Assembly: GCA_035549015.1 (NCBI GenBank)
Contig: DASZRW010000091.1
Location: 1-64,000, forward strand
Source of the DNA: JAFDZV01 sp035549015
GTDB lineage: Bacteria > Bacteroidota > Ignavibacteria > OLB7
Direction: 5' to 3'
DNA: 64,000 nucleotides
Part shown: piece after piece, positions 62,847-64,000 of the stretch
Position numbering within the stretch: the first letter of the stretch is position 1
Layout of the letters: each line of letters starts with the position of its first letter
Program-made: the position numbers and the translations under genes
Notes under the pieces: model-generated
Databases searched by the model: none
The model's input: only the letters and a program-made list of their open reading frames with translations
What the model was told of the DNA's origin: nothing

Positions 62847-63650
62847 ATGGACAATCCAATCGCTACCGATCCCCTGCAGCCAGCCTCCCCGGAACCACGG
62901 CCCCTCCCGGTCGGCTCCGAGGCTCCCGTGACGGCGTATCTGCGCCTCTCGCGGACCTGGACCTACAGCTATCTCTTCGTGCTTCCCCTCTTCCTGTTCT
63001 ACGAGATCGGGATCCGGCTGGCCAATGCCGGAAGCGTGATGGAGGTGCGCGTAAGCGCCGACATCTTCGTGAAGCGGCTGCTGGGAATGGTGGGGATCGA
63101 CAGCACCCTCTGGTTGAGCGCGCTGCTCCTGGCTCTCGGGGCCGGCATCGTGCTCTACGAACGGAGGCACAACATCCCGATCAGGCCGCGCTACTTCGCA
63201 TGGATGTTCGGCGAAAGCCTGGTGTACGGGTTGGTCATCGGGATGATCGTTGCGTGGTTCGTCGCGGAGCTCTTCAGTCTGGTATGGCCGCCGTTGCTTC
63301 AGATGGCCGGGCGTGTCGGCACCATGCAGTCCATCGTGCTCTCGCTCGGTGCCGGCGTCTACGAGGAACTGGTGTTCCGCCTCCTGCTCGTCTCCGCGTT
63401 CGTCTGGCTGCTGAAACTGGCGCACGGGTTGAAGCAGCGCCAGCGCTATGCGATTGCCGCAATCGCCGGAGCGTTGATCTTCTCCGCCGTTCACTACATC
63501 GGAAGCCTCGGCGATACGTTCACCATCCCCAGCTTCACCTTCCGGTTCCTGATGGGCCTGGTGCTGAACCTGCTCTTCCTCTGGCGCGGCTTCGGCATCG
63601 CCGCGATGACCCATGCCCTCTACGACGTCATCTTCACGCTGATGCACTAG
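62847..63650 (+). CDS. CPBP-family intramembrane metalloprotease
   Basis: A 267-residue protein with about seven hydrophobic helices and the Abi/CPBP motifs: EELVFR (Glu173-Glu174, Arg178), FSAVHY (His216) and a C-terminal THALYD. The family comprises type II CAAX-prenyl-protease-like glutamic proteases; many bacterial members have unknown substrates. A proline-rich cytoplasmic N-terminus of ~30 residues precedes the first helix. It is divergent from the barrel gene at 61279. Confidence 0.9.
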   Translation: MDNPIATDPLQPASPEPRPLPVGSEAPVTAYLRLSRTWTYSYLFVLPLFLFYEIGIRLANAGSVMEVRVSADIFVKRLLGMVGIDSTLWLSALLLALGAGIVLYERRHNIPIRPRYFAWMFGESLVYGLVIGMIVAWFVAELFSLVWPPLLQMAGRVGTMQSIVLSLGAGVYEELVFRLLLVSAFVWLLKLAHGLKQRQRYAIAAIAGALIFSAVHYIGSLGDTFTIPSFTFRFLMGLVLNLLFLWRGFGIAAMTHALYDVIFTLMH

Positions 63651-64000
63651 CCGGCGGCAGGGGGCGGCATTGACAATGCGCACAAAGGCATGCGATGGAT
63701 GGAGCAGATACAACATCCGGGAAATGCCCCAACTCGTTGGTCATCCCCCCTGCCTGACCACCCATGCCGTAGGCACAGGTCTTGTTTCTGCAAATTGCCC
63801 TGCAACCCTAGTGGTTATGCGGTTCGCGAAATCGCGGGTAACAATCGAGTCACAAGAGCCCTTTCCTTGCCTTCGGCCAAACTAAGTTAGATGGATGAAT
63901 CGAACATCCCGCCATCTGCCGCCGGAATCACCCCCATAGGTCTTGGCACGGCGCAATCCGTACCTTTGGAACGTCAATTCCATGCTTTGGCCAACCATGT
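63651..64000. other. window-end region, possible promoter of a truncated gene
   Basis: 350 nt without a complete gene. Near the end TACCTTTG (63961-63968) is a perfect TAnnTTTG element, though no TTG lies 19-22 nt upstream. An ATG at 63983 opens a frame that runs off the window. This could be the start of a plus-strand gene, but too little is present to say. Confidence 0.3.

Overview
The window is high in GC and looks like a chromosome segment from a member of the Bacteroidota/Chlorobiota/Ignavibacteriota/Kapabacteria assemblage. Four things point there: type IX secretion (T9SS)-style C-terminal sorting domains on secreted proteins, a PorV/PorQ-type outer-membrane protein beside a TonB-dependent receptor, a GWxTD-domain protein, and promoters of the form TTG-N19-22-TAnnTTTG. 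The high GC favours a Kapabacteria-like lineage, but that placement is inference. I found no tRNA, rRNA, IS element or CRISPR array.

Layout. 0.7-4.7 kb holds three paralogous proteins built almost entirely from tandem Myb/SANT/GcrA-like helix-turn-helix repeats (7, 8 and 7 copies). Two are on the minus strand and one is divergent on the plus strand behind a good promoter. This is the least explained locus in the window. 5.1-12 kb carries cell-envelope genes: a membrane-anchored glycoside-hydrolase-2-like protein that has lost both catalytic glutamates, a small membrane protein, a family 9 glycosyltransferase, a lipid A-type acyltransferase and a GWxTD protein. 11.9-20.4 kb is an outer-membrane trio in transcription order: TonB receptor, 1323-residue secreted T9SS cargo, PorV-like barrel. 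20.9-24.4 kb holds a small secreted protein, an alanine-glyoxylate-type aminotransferase, EngB and a glycine-rich RRM protein.

24.6-48.4 kb is the translation core, all on the minus strand. The str cluster is rpsL-rpsG-fusA-tuf. The merged S10/spc/alpha cluster runs rpsJ to rplQ, with secY-map-infA-rpmJ and no adk. Spacers are unusually long for such an operon and several carry short tandem duplications. A small plus-strand gene with its own promoter and a strong terminator sits between tuf and rpsJ.

48.5-63.7 kb is mixed: lipoproteins, a YgjP-type metallopeptidase, a secreted VWA protein with a T9SS tail, an esterase, tadA-rsmI (4-base overlap), a lipoprotein-ribD-CHASE2 operon, two envelope proteins of unknown function and a CPBP protease. 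Convergent pairs are separated by strong hairpins at 50197-50238 and 59396-59426. Coordinates for trimmed starts were obtained by counting codons back from the open frame.
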